Shown piece after piece: positions 1 through 8,233 of a DNA stretch of 32,081 nt; position 1 is the first letter of the stretch, and the number at the start of each line of letters is the position of its first letter. The translations under genes were made by a program, and so were the position numbers. The DNA comes from an uncultured Candidatus Melainabacteria bacterium (GTDB lineage Bacteria; Cyanobacteriota; Vampirovibrionia; Gastranaerophilales; Gastranaerophilaceae), in NCBI GenBank assembly GCA_934675685.1, contig CAKURL010000014.1:1-32081 (forward strand), written 5' to 3'. The notes under the pieces are model-generated. The model did no database searches. It saw nothing but the letters and a program-made list of their open reading frames with translations, and was not told the DNA's origin.

Positions 1-1925
1 TCTCTGTCGTGGGGATTGCAAGAGAGCTTTCTGCTTTGTTTAACCGCCCAATGACATTTAAAAAAGCAACTTTACAAAACCCTCCAAAAGCAGATTTTGA
101 AGTGGAAATCAAAGATGAAGAAGTTTGTAAATATTATAGCGTTGCAATTTTGAAAAACCTTACAATCAAACCATCTCCAGATTTCATTCAAAGAAGAATT
201 ATGGCTTGCGGCATGCGCCCAATTAACAACATCGTTGATATTACAAACTATGTAATGATGGAATATGGCACGCCACAACACGCTTTCGACTTTGACAAAA
301 TCGACAATTATCTTTGCGTGCGTTATGCAAAAGAAAACGAATCAATCGTTACAATCGACGAAATGGAAAGAAAATTGACAAAAGACCAAAGTGTCGTGAT
401 TGCAACAAAAGAAAAACCGGTGTGCATAGGGGGTGTCTTTGGCGGTTTAAATTCTGAAATCGACGACAACACTAAAAACATTGCACTTGAAGCTGCATAC
501 TTTACTCCTCACACAAACAGAAAATCAGCGCGCTCTGTTGGATATCATTCAGACGCTTCTGGAAGATATGAAAGAGGAATTGATATCGAAATGGTGGCTT
601 CTGGTCTTGCTCGTTCTGTTGAATTGCTTCAAAAATATGCAGACGCAGAATTTGTTGGAATTTCAAAAACAGGCTCCGATAAAGCGCAAGATATTGAAAT
701 CACTTTAAGAAATTCTGAAATCAAAAGAATAATGGGAATAGAAATCGAGCAAGCGCAACAAATTTCTATCTTAGAAAACCTTGGCTTTGAGCTTTTGGGC
801 AAAAACGAGCTTGCTGCAAAATTCAAAGTTCCAAGCTACAGAGTAAATGATGTTTATCGAGAAATCGACTTAATTGAAGAAGTTTCAAGAATAAATGGCT
901 TTGATAAAGTGACGCCTTTAATCCCAAATATCGCACAAGGCGCAGATATCAGCTTTGATACAAGAAGCGTTAAAACAATAAATGAAACAATGCTTGCTTT
1001 TGGCTTTGATGAAATCATAACAAGCTCTTTGTTAGGTAAAAACTTATGTAATACATATCTTCAACCGCTTGACGATGCAAAAGCGATTGTTGTTAAAAAT
1101 CCGCACAGCGAAGATTTTTCAACTTTAAGACAAAAATTAATGCCAAGCATGCTTGAAGTTGTGAAAAACAATTATGACAATGGAAACAAAAACTTTAGGT
1201 TGTATGAAATAGGAAAAGTTTATTCGAAAATTGCTGCTCCAGAAGGCGACTCCACCGGCGTTTTAGAAGAGCGCAAATTGACAGGTTGCATTTTTGGAAA
1301 CGTGAACAACAGCCTATATAATTCAAAAGAAGGTGATTTCTTCACTCTAAAAGGTGTTCTAGAAGGCTTATTTGAAAAACTCGGGCTTTCAAGAAGGATT
1401 ATCTTCTCTCAATTTGAAGAAAATGACGCAAAAGAATATGGCTTTATCCACCCTGCTCAAGGTGCTTTGATTTCTCTTTTGGGTAAAGGTAAAAAAGTTC
1501 TTGGCTATATAGGAAGGCTTCACCCAATCTTGCAAGACAAAATGAAATTTAATCAACCTCTTTATATTTTTGAGATTAATTTAGAAGAAATTTTGTCTTC
1601 AATTTCTCCAAGCGTGAAAAAATTCAAGAAGCTTCCCGTGTTTGCGCCTGTTCAAAGAGACATTGCGCTTTTAGTGAACAAGGAAACAACAATTGAAGAC
1701 ATAGAAAAAGCGATTAAAAAAGTCGCAGATAGAAATTTGTTTAAAGGTTCGAAAGTGTTTGATATTTACGAAGGCAAAGGAATAGAAGAAGGCAAAAAAT
1801 CTCTTGCTTTTAGAATTACTTTGCAAGACGAAACAAAAACCTTAACCGATGAAACAATTCAAGCAGAAATTGCTAAAATCAAAGCTGGGCTTGAAAAGAA
1901 CATTGTTGGGCTTCAATTAAGATAA
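1..1925 (+). CDS. pheT: Phenylalanine--tRNA ligase beta subunit, 5'-truncated by the window edge
   Basis: PheT pairs with PheS in an alpha2beta2 enzyme that charges tRNA-Phe in the cytoplasm. The reading frame is already open at base 3 and runs S-V-V-G-I-A-R-E-L, which matches the family segment after the N-terminal EMAP-like tRNA-binding domain. The GTG at base 9 is therefore an internal Val, and about 160 N-terminal residues lie upstream of the window. What follows is a B3/B4 editing-type domain (segment RPINNIVDITNYVMMEYGTP), a B5 domain, the synthetase-like core, and a C-terminal ferredoxin-fold anticodon-binding domain beginning near KLPVFAPVQRDIALLV. The stop is TAA at 1923-1925. pheS would be expected upstream. 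The gene converges on the minus-strand aminopropyltransferase-like gene with only 8 bases between the two stops. Confidence 0.96.
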   Translation, partial: SVVGIARELSALFNRPMTFKKATLQNPPKADFEVEIKDEEVCKYYSVAILKNLTIKPSPDFIQRRIMACGMRPINNIVDITNYVMMEYGTPQHAFDFDKIDNYLCVRYAKENESIVTIDEMERKLTKDQSVVIATKEKPVCIGGVFGGLNSEIDDNTKNIALEAAYFTPHTNRKSARSVGYHSDASGRYERGIDIEMVASGLARSVELLQKYADAEFVGISKTGSDKAQDIEITLRNSEIKRIMGIEIEQAQQISILENLGFELLGKNELAAKFKVPSYRVNDVYREIDLIEEVSRINGFDKVTPLIPNIAQGADISFDTRSVKTINETMLAFGFDEIITSSLLGKNLCNTYLQPLDDAKAIVVKNPHSEDFSTLRQKLMPSMLEVVKNNYDNGNKNFRLYEIGKVYSKIAAPEGDSTGVLEERKLTGCIFGNVNNSLYNSKEGDFFTLKGVLEGLFEKLGLSRRIIFSQFEENDAKEYGFIHPAQGALISLLGKGKKVLGYIGRLHPILQDKMKFNQPLYIFEINLEEILSSISPSVKKFKKLPVFAPVQRDIALLVNKETTIEDIEKAIKKVADRNLFKGSKVFDIYEGKGIEEGKKSLAFRITLQDETKTLTDETIQAEIAKIKAGLEKNIVGLQLR

Positions 1926-1947
1926 TAAAATAGCTAAATTTTATCTT
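1919..1947. terminator. AT-rich hairpin between the convergent pheT and aminopropyltransferase-like genes
   Basis: AAGAT and TAAAAT segments pair with ATTTTATCTT across the AGCTA loop, with a small bulge. The hairpin overlaps both stop codons. The stem is weak and purely A/T-rich, with no long separate T run. A bidirectional terminator is plausible but not certain. Confidence 0.35.
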
Positions 1948-2800
1948 CAAGATAGCTTTTAATATTTACTTTAATCTCTTCTAATTTTTCAAAGTTAGAA
2001 GAGATTTTATATTTTTTGTCCGATGAAATTAAAATCAAATTTGTGATGTCATAGACAATTTCATCAAGCCCAAAAAAGACTTTATAATACAATTTGTTTG
2101 AAGTTTCGCCATTATAAATGTCGATATTTTTAAAAGTTTTTTTATATTTTTCAAGAAGCTCCAAAATAAATTTGTTTTGAGGGTTGAAGATTTCTCTTGA
2201 AGATGGCAAATTTGAGACAAAAATTCCGTCTTTTTTTAAATTCTTTTTAATAAGTTGAAGATATTCTTCGCTTAAAAATCTTTCGTCTATCCCTTCGTCT
2301 CCTGCGACGTCCACTATAATCAAGTCGTATTTTTTCTTTCTTTTATTTTTTAAAAATACAAGGGCGTCTTGGAGATAGAAATTCATTTTGTTTGAAATTT
2401 TAAAATCAAAATATTTTTGAGCCAAAGGAAAAACATTTTCGTCAATGTCCACGATATCAATATTTTCAAGTTTTTCAAAAATTTTTTCAAATTGGTTTAC
2501 GATAATTCCAGAGCCAAAGCCCACAAGCAAGATGTTTTTAATATTTTTGTTCATTAAATATGGAATTAGAAAATAGTTTATATAAAACAAATTTCCTTTG
2601 TAAAATTCGCTATTTACTTTTCCTGCTTGATATGTGTCGTCGTATTTTAAAAACCTTCCAAACGAGCTTTCTACAACAGAGATGTCGTGGAAATCGGATT
2701 GTTTTTGAAAAAGAATTTTTTCTTTGATTTCTTTTTGCTCTATGATTTTTTCAAGCTTTTTGTCCGGCTTTTTTATCATCAAGTTTTCTGGAATAATCAT
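1934..2800 (-). CDS. Spermidine-synthase-like (aminopropyltransferase-fold) SAM-binding protein
   Basis: This 288-residue protein has the spermidine-synthase layout. An N-terminal segment (about residues 34-60: QSDFHDISVVES, GRFLKYDDTYQ) resembles the beta-strand domain of SpeE. It is followed by a Rossmann nucleotide-binding loop GFGSG (94-98), the acidic strand end VDID (117-120), QDA (144-146) and IIVDVAGDEG (161-170). True SpeE enzymes carry a D(S/T)(S/T)DP-type catalytic motif at the last position. Here it reads DVAGDEG, so aminopropyl transfer to putrescine is doubtful and another small-molecule transferase role is possible. The gene is last in a run after acyl ligase and xer, 19 bases behind the latter. 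No Shine-Dalgarno is seen; a TATAGT box ends six bases before the ATG. Confidence 0.75.
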   Translation of the reverse strand: MIIPENLMIKKPDKKLEKIIEQKEIKEKILFQKQSDFHDISVVESSFGRFLKYDDTYQAGKVNSEFYKGNLFYINYFLIPYLMNKNIKNILLVGFGSGIIVNQFEKIFEKLENIDIVDIDENVFPLAQKYFDFKISNKMNFYLQDALVFLKNKRKKKYDLIIVDVAGDEGIDERFLSEEYLQLIKKNLKKDGIFVSNLPSSREIFNPQNKFILELLEKYKKTFKNIDIYNGETSNKLYYKVFFGLDEIVYDITNLILISSDKKYKISSNFEKLEEIKVNIKSYLEDKI

Positions 2801-2806
2801 AAAATA

Positions 2807-2815
2807 ACTATAGCA
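2807..2815 (-). promoter_or_regulatory. Extended -10 box just upstream of the aminopropyltransferase-like gene
   Basis: On the minus strand the sequence is TGCTATAGT, an extended -10 (TGn plus TATAGT), followed by exactly six bases (TATTTT) and then the ATG. It lies in the 19-base gap behind xer. If used, transcription would begin at or next to the start codon and give a leaderless mRNA. No convincing -35 was found. Confidence 0.4.
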
Positions 2816-2819
2816 TAAT

Positions 2820-3707
2820 TTAATTATTAATTCTAAAATAAACTTCTTTTAAAGTGTTTTTGCTGATGTGGGTGTAAAGCTGGGTTGTGACTATGCTTGC
2901 GTGGCCTAATAATTCTTGCACGACTCTTAAATCTGCGCCGTGTTCCAATAAGTGTGTTGCAAAAGAGTGTCTGATTGTGTGAGGAGAGATTTTTTTATCT
3001 ATCAATTCTCCTTGTTTTCTGATTAATAAATAGACATATTGCCTTGTGATTTTTTTGCCATTTTCTTTCAAAAATAAATATTTTTTGTCTTTGGAGTCAA
3101 AATATTTTTGCTCTATTAATTCTCTTTTTTTTAAATATTTTTTTAGAATTTTCGCGCATTTTTGGTTGATTGGGATAATTCTTTCTTTCGAGCCTTTCCC
3201 AAAGACTTTTATTGTTCTTTGGCTCAAATTTAAGTTTTTCAATTCTAACTTCACAAGCTCGCTCACCCTTGCCCCCGTGGAATATAAAAGTTCTATAACG
3301 GCATTTTCTAAAGTCGTCAGGTGACTTTTTAAAATTTCATCTATTTGAGAAATAGTGAGCACTCTTGGGAGCTTTTTGGGGATTTTTGGAGAAGAAATAG
3401 ATAACAAAGGGTTGATTTCTATAATTTCTCTAAAGCTCAAAAATTTAAAAAATCCCTTCAAGGAGGCTATTTTTCTTGTGATAGAAGAAGGGGTCAATTC
3501 TTTTTTATTTAAAGATTTAATATAAAAAGAGATATCTTTTCTTTTGATTTCTTTTAGCGGTTTTTCTATAGAATTTAAAAATTCCATAATATCATTTTGG
3601 TATGCCAAAATAGTATTAGAAGATAACCCTTTTTCTAATTCGAGATAGGTTAAATAATCGTTTAAATAGTTTTCTTTTTGAGTTTGATTTTCTTTATTAA
3701 GACACAC
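2820..3707 (-). CDS. Tyrosine recombinase XerC/XerD
   Basis: This is a site-specific tyrosine recombinase of the size and layout of XerC/XerD (295 residues), which resolve chromosome dimers at dif with FtsK. It has an N-terminal SAM-like core-binding domain (about 12-95) and a C-terminal catalytic domain (about 115-290). All expected catalytic residues are present: R147 in GARVSEL, K171 in GKGSKER, H243 and R246 in HTIRHSFATH, H269 in GHAS and the nucleophile Y278 in QLYTH. The start is GTG at 3705-3707, overlapping the 3' end of the acyl-ligase gene by 11 bases. The complete active site, normal length and housekeeping neighbours favour the chromosomal Xer system over a phage integrase. I cannot tell XerC from XerD. 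Confidence 0.92.
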   Translation of the reverse strand: MCLNKENQTQKENYLNDYLTYLELEKGLSSNTILAYQNDIMEFLNSIEKPLKEIKRKDISFYIKSLNKKELTPSSITRKIASLKGFFKFLSFREIIEINPLLSISSPKIPKKLPRVLTISQIDEILKSHLTTLENAVIELLYSTGARVSELVKLELKNLNLSQRTIKVFGKGSKERIIPINQKCAKILKKYLKKRELIEQKYFDSKDKKYLFLKENGKKITRQYVYLLIRKQGELIDKKISPHTIRHSFATHLLEHGADLRVVQELLGHASIVTTQLYTHISKNTLKEVYFRINN

Positions 3708-5388
3708 TAATTAATTCTCTAACTTCTCTTCTTTTGATTTTTTTAGTCGCTGTTTTTGGAAGCTCTTCTCTGTTCACGAAAATCGCAGTCGGCCTTTTGT
3801 ATTGGCATAAATGAAGCGCTCTTTTCTTTGCTTCCATAATAAGCATGTTTTCTACGGTTTTTTCGTCATATTTTTCATATAATTCCCCCCTTGGAACAAC
3901 AACAAGAGCGACCTCTTCTGTGCCTTTCTTTTCTCCTTGTTGCCTTGTTAAAGATAATGCACAACACTCTTGGCACAAGGGGCTGTTTGCCATAATTGAT
4001 TCCACTTCTTCCGGAAAAACCTTTTTGCCTCCGGCTAAGACAATCATGTTTTTAATTCTTCCTGTGATAAAGACTTGGCCTTTTCTGTCTATTTTTGCGA
4101 TGTCTCCTGTGTGGAGCCAGCCGTCTTTTGTGATGACTTCGTCTGTCAATTCTTGTTGTTTATAATATCCTTTCATGACAGCAGGCCCTTTTACCATAAG
4201 TTCCCCTGTTTCTTTGTCTATTTTTGCTTGGAAGCTATTTAATAAATACCCGACAGAGCGAATGTCTGTCTTTTTATCCATGCTGAATGTCACAACAGGG
4301 CTTGCTTCTGAAAGCCCGTAGCCTTGAAAGACTTTTATTCCGATACGGTTAAAATATTTACCCATGTCTAAATCCATAGGGGCACCGCCTGAACAAAAGC
4401 CATAAAATTCGTTTCCAAATTTCGAATGGATTTCTTTAAACAAAACTTTTTTCAAACCTTCAAATGGGAAAAATTTTGCCAAATAATGATAGTTGAAGTT
4501 GAACAAAAGTTGTTTTATTTTAGATTGCTTTGAAAGTTCTATTTCAAATTGCATTTTGAGCATTTTAAAGAAAGATGGCACCGTGCACATAAATTTGATT
4601 TTTTTAGCTCTCATAGTGCTTAAGACGTCGTTTGGGCGAAGAGTTTGGGTGTAATAAATTGAATAGCCTAAATTCAAAAATGCGCAAAAGCCAAAAGAAA
4701 GCTCAAACAAATGATTCATAGGCAAAATTGAAAGTATATTAATCTTTTCGTTGTTTTTAAAAATCCTGTCCATGCCATATTTTAAATCCATTACTTGAGA
4801 CATTAAATTTCTAAATGTCGTCTGTACGCCTTTTGGGTTTCCTGTAGTGCCTGATGTGTAGATTATAAGCGCGCAAGAGTCCAGGTTTCTGTGGCGGAAA
4901 TGTTTTCTATATTTTTCAGGCAATTTATAAATATTTGTATAAGTTTCATCTTCAACATCGTCAATTAAGATAATATTTTTGATAGATGGAAGTTTGTCTT
5001 TAATTTCCTTGATTAAATTAAAATATTTTTTTGAAACAAAAGCGATAGTGGGTTCGCAATTTGATAAAATTGAGGTGATTTCGTGGTGGGTGAGCTTAAT
5101 GTCTAGTGGAACTAAAGTTGTTCCTGCAATAATTGAAGCAAAAAATACCGCCCCAAATTCCACTTTGGATTCTGAAATGATAGCGATTTTTTCTTCTCTT
5201 TTCACTTTTAATTCGTCGATTAAATAAGAAGCGATTTTTTGGCTCATAAGCCCTAGGCCTTGGTAAGTGTACTCTTGCCAGCCATATTTATTTTTCATGC
5301 CTAGCGCAATTCTATCTTGAAACTTGTCCGTTTGATTTTTCAAAAAAGAAAGTATATTTTCTTTTGCTTCTTTTTTTAATTTTTCCAC
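3697..5388 (-). CDS. AMP-forming fatty acyl ligase (FadD-like long-chain acyl-CoA/acyl-ACP synthetase)
   Basis: Member of the ANL adenylate-forming superfamily, which activates a fatty acid with ATP and transfers it to CoA or ACP. Numbered from an upstream in-frame GTG at 5406, the motifs are the P-loop YTSGTTGNPKG (183-193), the GYGLSEASP motif (362-370), the hinge region GWLHTGDIAKID (429-440), GRIKNMIVLAGG (449-460) and a C-terminal PKTATKKIKRR with the expected catalytic Lys at 556. I prefer the GTG at 5386-5388 because AGGGGG sits four bases before it, while the 5406 GTG has no ribosome-binding site. The protein has no signal peptide or long membrane segment. It heads the xer and aminopropyltransferase-like run and diverges from bioA. 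Acyl-CoA versus acyl-ACP product cannot be decided from sequence. Confidence 0.9.
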   Translation of the reverse strand: MEKLKKEAKENILSFLKNQTDKFQDRIALGMKNKYGWQEYTYQGLGLMSQKIASYLIDELKVKREEKIAIISESKVEFGAVFFASIIAGTTLVPLDIKLTHHEITSILSNCEPTIAFVSKKYFNLIKEIKDKLPSIKNIILIDDVEDETYTNIYKLPEKYRKHFRHRNLDSCALIIYTSGTTGNPKGVQTTFRNLMSQVMDLKYGMDRIFKNNEKINILSILPMNHLFELSFGFCAFLNLGYSIYYTQTLRPNDVLSTMRAKKIKFMCTVPSFFKMLKMQFEIELSKQSKIKQLLFNFNYHYLAKFFPFEGLKKVLFKEIHSKFGNEFYGFCSGGAPMDLDMGKYFNRIGIKVFQGYGLSEASPVVTFSMDKKTDIRSVGYLLNSFQAKIDKETGELMVKGPAVMKGYYKQQELTDEVITKDGWLHTGDIAKIDRKGQVFITGRIKNMIVLAGGKKVFPEEVESIMANSPLCQECCALSLTRQQGEKKGTEEVALVVVPRGELYEKYDEKTVENMLIMEAKKRALHLCQYKRPTAIFVNREELPKTATKKIKRREVRELISVS

Positions 5389-5474
5389 TTTTCCCCCTGA
5401 TATCACCTAACAATATTTATATTTCCATTCTACAACTTTATTTAAAAAATTCAAAATCGTTAAAATTTTTTAAG

Positions 5475-5483
5475 TGATAAAAT
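5475..5483 (+). promoter_or_regulatory. Extended -10 box of bioA
   Basis: TGATAAAAT (TGn plus TAAAAT) lies 35 bases before the bioA ATG and no clear -35 is seen. A 14-base palindrome (TTAAAA-TT-TTTTAA, 5460-5473) sits directly upstream and could be an operator, but such palindromes are common in DNA this AT-rich. No BirA-type operator is visible. Confidence 0.45.
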
Positions 5484-5518
5484 AGCTATGTAAAAAGAAA
5501 TTTTAAAAAGAGGCAAAA

Positions 5519-6892
5519 ATGTACGAAAATTCAAACATAGATTGGCAAAAAGAAGATTTAAAATACATTTGGCACCCATGCTCGCAGATGAAAGACTATG
5601 AAACATTGGCTCCAATTGTAATAGACCACGCTAAAGGTATAAATCTTTATGATATCGATGGAAATTGCTATAAAGATGTTGTTTCTTCTTGGTGGTGTAA
5701 CCTTTTGGGGCATTGTAACCCAACTATTTCTGCTTCTTTAAAAAAGCAAGCAGATAAATTAGAACATGTCATTTTTGCTAATTTTTCTCATAAAGGAATA
5801 ATAGAGCTTTGTATGAGGTTGAAAAAGATTATTCCTTCCGGCCTTGAAAAATTTAATTTCTCAGACAACGGCTCATCTGCAATCGAAATGGCGATGAAGA
5901 TGTCTTTTCAATATTTTCAACAAACAGGAAAACCAAACAAAAAAAGATTTATGGCTTTAACTGAAGGCTACCACGGAGAAACAATAGCTGCGCTTTCAGC
6001 TGGTGCTTGCGATCTTTATACTGAAATCTATAAACCAATTTTGATGGACGTGGAACATATTCAAGCGCCCGATTGCTATCATTGCCCTTTTAATAAAAAT
6101 AGAGATAATTGTTCTTGTGAATGTATTTGTTTTGCAGAGAAATCTTTTGAAAAATATGCTTCTGAAACATGTGCTATTTTAATAGAACCATTGCTTCAAG
6201 GAAGCGCAGGCATGAGGATTTATCCTGCTTTATATATTAAAAAACTTCGAGAATTATGCGACAAATATGATGTTCATTTAATCGCAGACGAAATTGCAAC
6301 AGGCTTTTATAGAACAGGAAAAATGTTTGCTTTCGATCATGCGGGCGTTTCTCCTGACATCATGTGTATTTCAAAAGGGCTCACAGGGGGCTATATGCCA
6401 ATGGCAGCAGTGGTTACGACAAATGAAATCTATGAAGCTTTTTATGATGACTATCTAAAACATAAAGCCTTCATGCATTCTCATACATACGCTGGAAACC
6501 CTCTTGGGGCAAGTTGCGCCCTTGCGGTATTGGATATTTTTGACAAAGGAGAAATTCAAGAGCATTTAAAAGAAGTAACTCCATATTTTAATAATTTAAT
6601 TAAAGAAGAATTTTTAGATTTAAAAAACGTTGGAGAAGTCCGCTCTTTGGGGCTTATTAATGCGATTGAGCTTGTATATGACAAGAAAAATAAAATTCAT
6701 TTTGATTCTAAGCTTCGCCTCGGCTATCAAATTTATAAAAAAGCTCTTAAGAAAGGCGTTTTGCTTCGCCCGTTGGGGGATATAATCTATTTCAACCCTC
6801 CTTTAATCATAGAAAAAGAAGACATGGATTTTGTAATTAAAGTTGCAAAAGAATGTACAATAGAAGCTTTAAAAGAAAACAATTTCATTTAA
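5519..6892 (+). CDS. bioA: Adenosylmethionine--8-amino-7-oxononanoate aminotransferase
   Basis: BioA is a PLP enzyme that aminates 8-amino-7-oxononanoate to 7,8-diaminononanoate in biotin synthesis, normally with S-adenosylmethionine as amino donor. The 457-residue protein has WHPCSQMKDYE near the N-terminus (18-28), SSWWCNLLGH (56-65), the GYHGET motif (150-155), ADE with the pyridine-contacting Asp257, and the Schiff-base Lys286 in ISKGLTGGYMP. A Cys-rich patch at 186-204 (C186, C189, C198, C200, C202, C204) may be a structural metal site. The start ATG is preceded by AGAGG. bioF, bioG and bioC lie more than 20 kb away, so this step is transcribed separately. The stop is immediately adjacent to that of the opposing dGTPase gene. 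Confidence 0.95.
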   Translation: MYENSNIDWQKEDLKYIWHPCSQMKDYETLAPIVIDHAKGINLYDIDGNCYKDVVSSWWCNLLGHCNPTISASLKKQADKLEHVIFANFSHKGIIELCMRLKKIIPSGLEKFNFSDNGSSAIEMAMKMSFQYFQQTGKPNKKRFMALTEGYHGETIAALSAGACDLYTEIYKPILMDVEHIQAPDCYHCPFNKNRDNCSCECICFAEKSFEKYASETCAILIEPLLQGSAGMRIYPALYIKKLRELCDKYDVHLIADEIATGFYRTGKMFAFDHAGVSPDIMCISKGLTGGYMPMAAVVTTNEIYEAFYDDYLKHKAFMHSHTYAGNPLGASCALAVLDIFDKGEIQEHLKEVTPYFNNLIKEEFLDLKNVGEVRSLGLINAIELVYDKKNKIHFDSKLRLGYQIYKKALKKGVLLRPLGDIIYFNPPLIIEKEDMDFVIKVAKECTIEALKENNFI

Positions 6893-8143
6893 TTAAAATT
6901 CAATTAATTCTTTATAAGTCTTAATTGCATAGCTATCAGACATGCCGGAGATGAAGTCTATTATAGCTTGTTTGTAGTCTTGCGGATTTTCTATGTTATA
7001 AATAATTTTATTTCTATATCTTCTAAGCAAGTGCGTTCTTTCGTCAATATTGGAATATTTAATAAGCCAATCTGAAAAATCCAAGGTAGAAGTAGGGTAA
7101 AATCTTGAGAATTTATGAAGTTTATTTATTGTATTAAATCCATCATAATTTGACAAAAGAAAGTCGAAAATCGCTTCTAAGACAAGTTGTGCATATTTCA
7201 TAAATGGTTTAAACCTTGGGTTTGAATAGATTTTTTGATAGTTGAAGCTTTTTATTTTGTTCATCATATCATAATGTTCTTTTGAAAATGTAAGTCCAGT
7301 TTCCGGGGTCGAATTTTTGCATAAATTTGTTATAAATTCGTGGATTAAAGAAGAAGTGTTCACGTTTTTAAAATGAATTTTCTTTTGCACGACTTCTTGC
7401 GCCATTTGTTTCAATAAAAGCATATCTTTTTTTTCAAAAAATTTATAGTTATAAGCATCTTCGATGTCTCTACCTAAATATGCGATTTTATCTGAAATTT
7501 TTACAACACAACCTTCATAGGTGAAAGGCATGTGACGCCCTTTTTCTATTGTTTCAAGGTCTATGTATTCTTTTCTTGGCTTGATATTGTTTTCATTTAC
7601 TTCGCCACAATGACAAACTATTCCATCTCTAACAGCGTATGTTAAATTCATGTTTTCTTTTAAACCGGAATAATTTGGAAGGGTTTCAATGTAGTCTATA
7701 AAGCGAAGAGAATTTTTTTCATGCCAGAATTTGTTTTGAAAACCATTTTTTTCCATGATTTTTTCAATAATTCTTTCGCCATGGTGCCCAAAAGGGCTAT
7801 GGCCCAAATCATGTCCTAAAGCGATTGCTTCAGCTAAAGAAACATTTAACCCAAGAGCAGAAGCGATTGTCTTTGCAATGCTTGCAACGTGGCCCACGTG
7901 TTCAATTCTTGTACAAACGTGGTCATTATTTGTTGCAAAAAAGACTTGGGTTTTGTGTTTTAATCTTCTATATGCGTTTGAATGGATAATTCTAGTTGCG
8001 TCTCTATCAAATGGGGTTCTGATATCAAAAGGTTTATGGGACAAAGGCGCCAACCTTGTGATACATTTAATCCAGTTTGGGTGGTTTTCGTCTATTTTTT
8101 CTTTTATAAATTTATTTTTTTGAATTTCTTCAATCTCGTTCAT
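6893..8143 (-). CDS. dGTP triphosphohydrolase-like HD-domain protein
   Basis: Member of the dGTPase family, which hydrolyses dGTP or other dNTPs to the nucleoside and tripolyphosphate. Numbered from an in-frame ATG at 8155, the signatures are RIIHSNAYRRLKHKTQVF (55-72), the metal ligands of the HD domain (H86 in RIEHVGHV; H115-D116 in GHDLGHSPFGH) and a later YLGRDIEDAY segment. With 416-420 residues it has the size of bacterial dGTPase-like (Dgt type 2) proteins. I chose the ATG at 8141-8143 because GAGGG precedes it by five bases. The upstream ATG at 8155 has no ribosome-binding site but lies eight bases after a TATAAT box, so a leaderless start there is possible. The true nucleotide substrate is not readable from sequence. 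Confidence 0.9.
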   Translation of the reverse strand: MNEIEEIQKNKFIKEKIDENHPNWIKCITRLAPLSHKPFDIRTPFDRDATRIIHSNAYRRLKHKTQVFFATNNDHVCTRIEHVGHVASIAKTIASALGLNVSLAEAIALGHDLGHSPFGHHGERIIEKIMEKNGFQNKFWHEKNSLRFIDYIETLPNYSGLKENMNLTYAVRDGIVCHCGEVNENNIKPRKEYIDLETIEKGRHMPFTYEGCVVKISDKIAYLGRDIEDAYNYKFFEKKDMLLLKQMAQEVVQKKIHFKNVNTSSLIHEFITNLCKNSTPETGLTFSKEHYDMMNKIKSFNYQKIYSNPRFKPFMKYAQLVLEAIFDFLLSNYDGFNTINKLHKFSRFYPTSTLDFSDWLIKYSNIDERTHLLRRYRNKIIYNIENPQDYKQAIIDFISGMSDSYAIKTYKELIEF

Positions 8144-8163
8144 ATAGTCCCTCATTTTTTAAA

Positions 8164-8169
8164 ATTATA
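8164..8169 (-). promoter_or_regulatory. -10 box of the dGTPase-like gene
   Basis: A consensus TATAAT on the minus strand ends eight bases before the upstream ATG of the dGTPase-like gene. The best -35 candidate is a weak TTTAAA 16 bases further upstream. A transcript starting here would have almost no leader to the first ATG, or about 13 bases to the second ATG with its GAGGG. Confidence 0.4.
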
Positions 8170-8218
8170 CGTAATTTTGACGATTTTTAAATCCTATATG
8201 TATTTTATTTTGCAAAAA

Positions 8219-8227
8219 TGATAAAAT
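8219..8227 (+). promoter_or_regulatory. Extended -10 box directly before the metallophosphoesterase gene
   Basis: TGATAAAAT ends six bases before the ATG (TTATTT between). The expected start point coincides with the start codon, and no Shine-Dalgarno exists, which suggests a leaderless mRNA. An alternative upstream promoter is TTGACG (8177-8182), 18 bases, TATTTT (8201-8206). Confidence 0.45.
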
Positions 8228-8233
8228 TTATTT

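Noticed and set aside
2820..3707. The tyrosine recombinase as an integrase of a mobile element
   Set aside because: Length, motifs and housekeeping neighbours fit XerC/XerD. No excisionase, att repeats or cargo genes are beside it.
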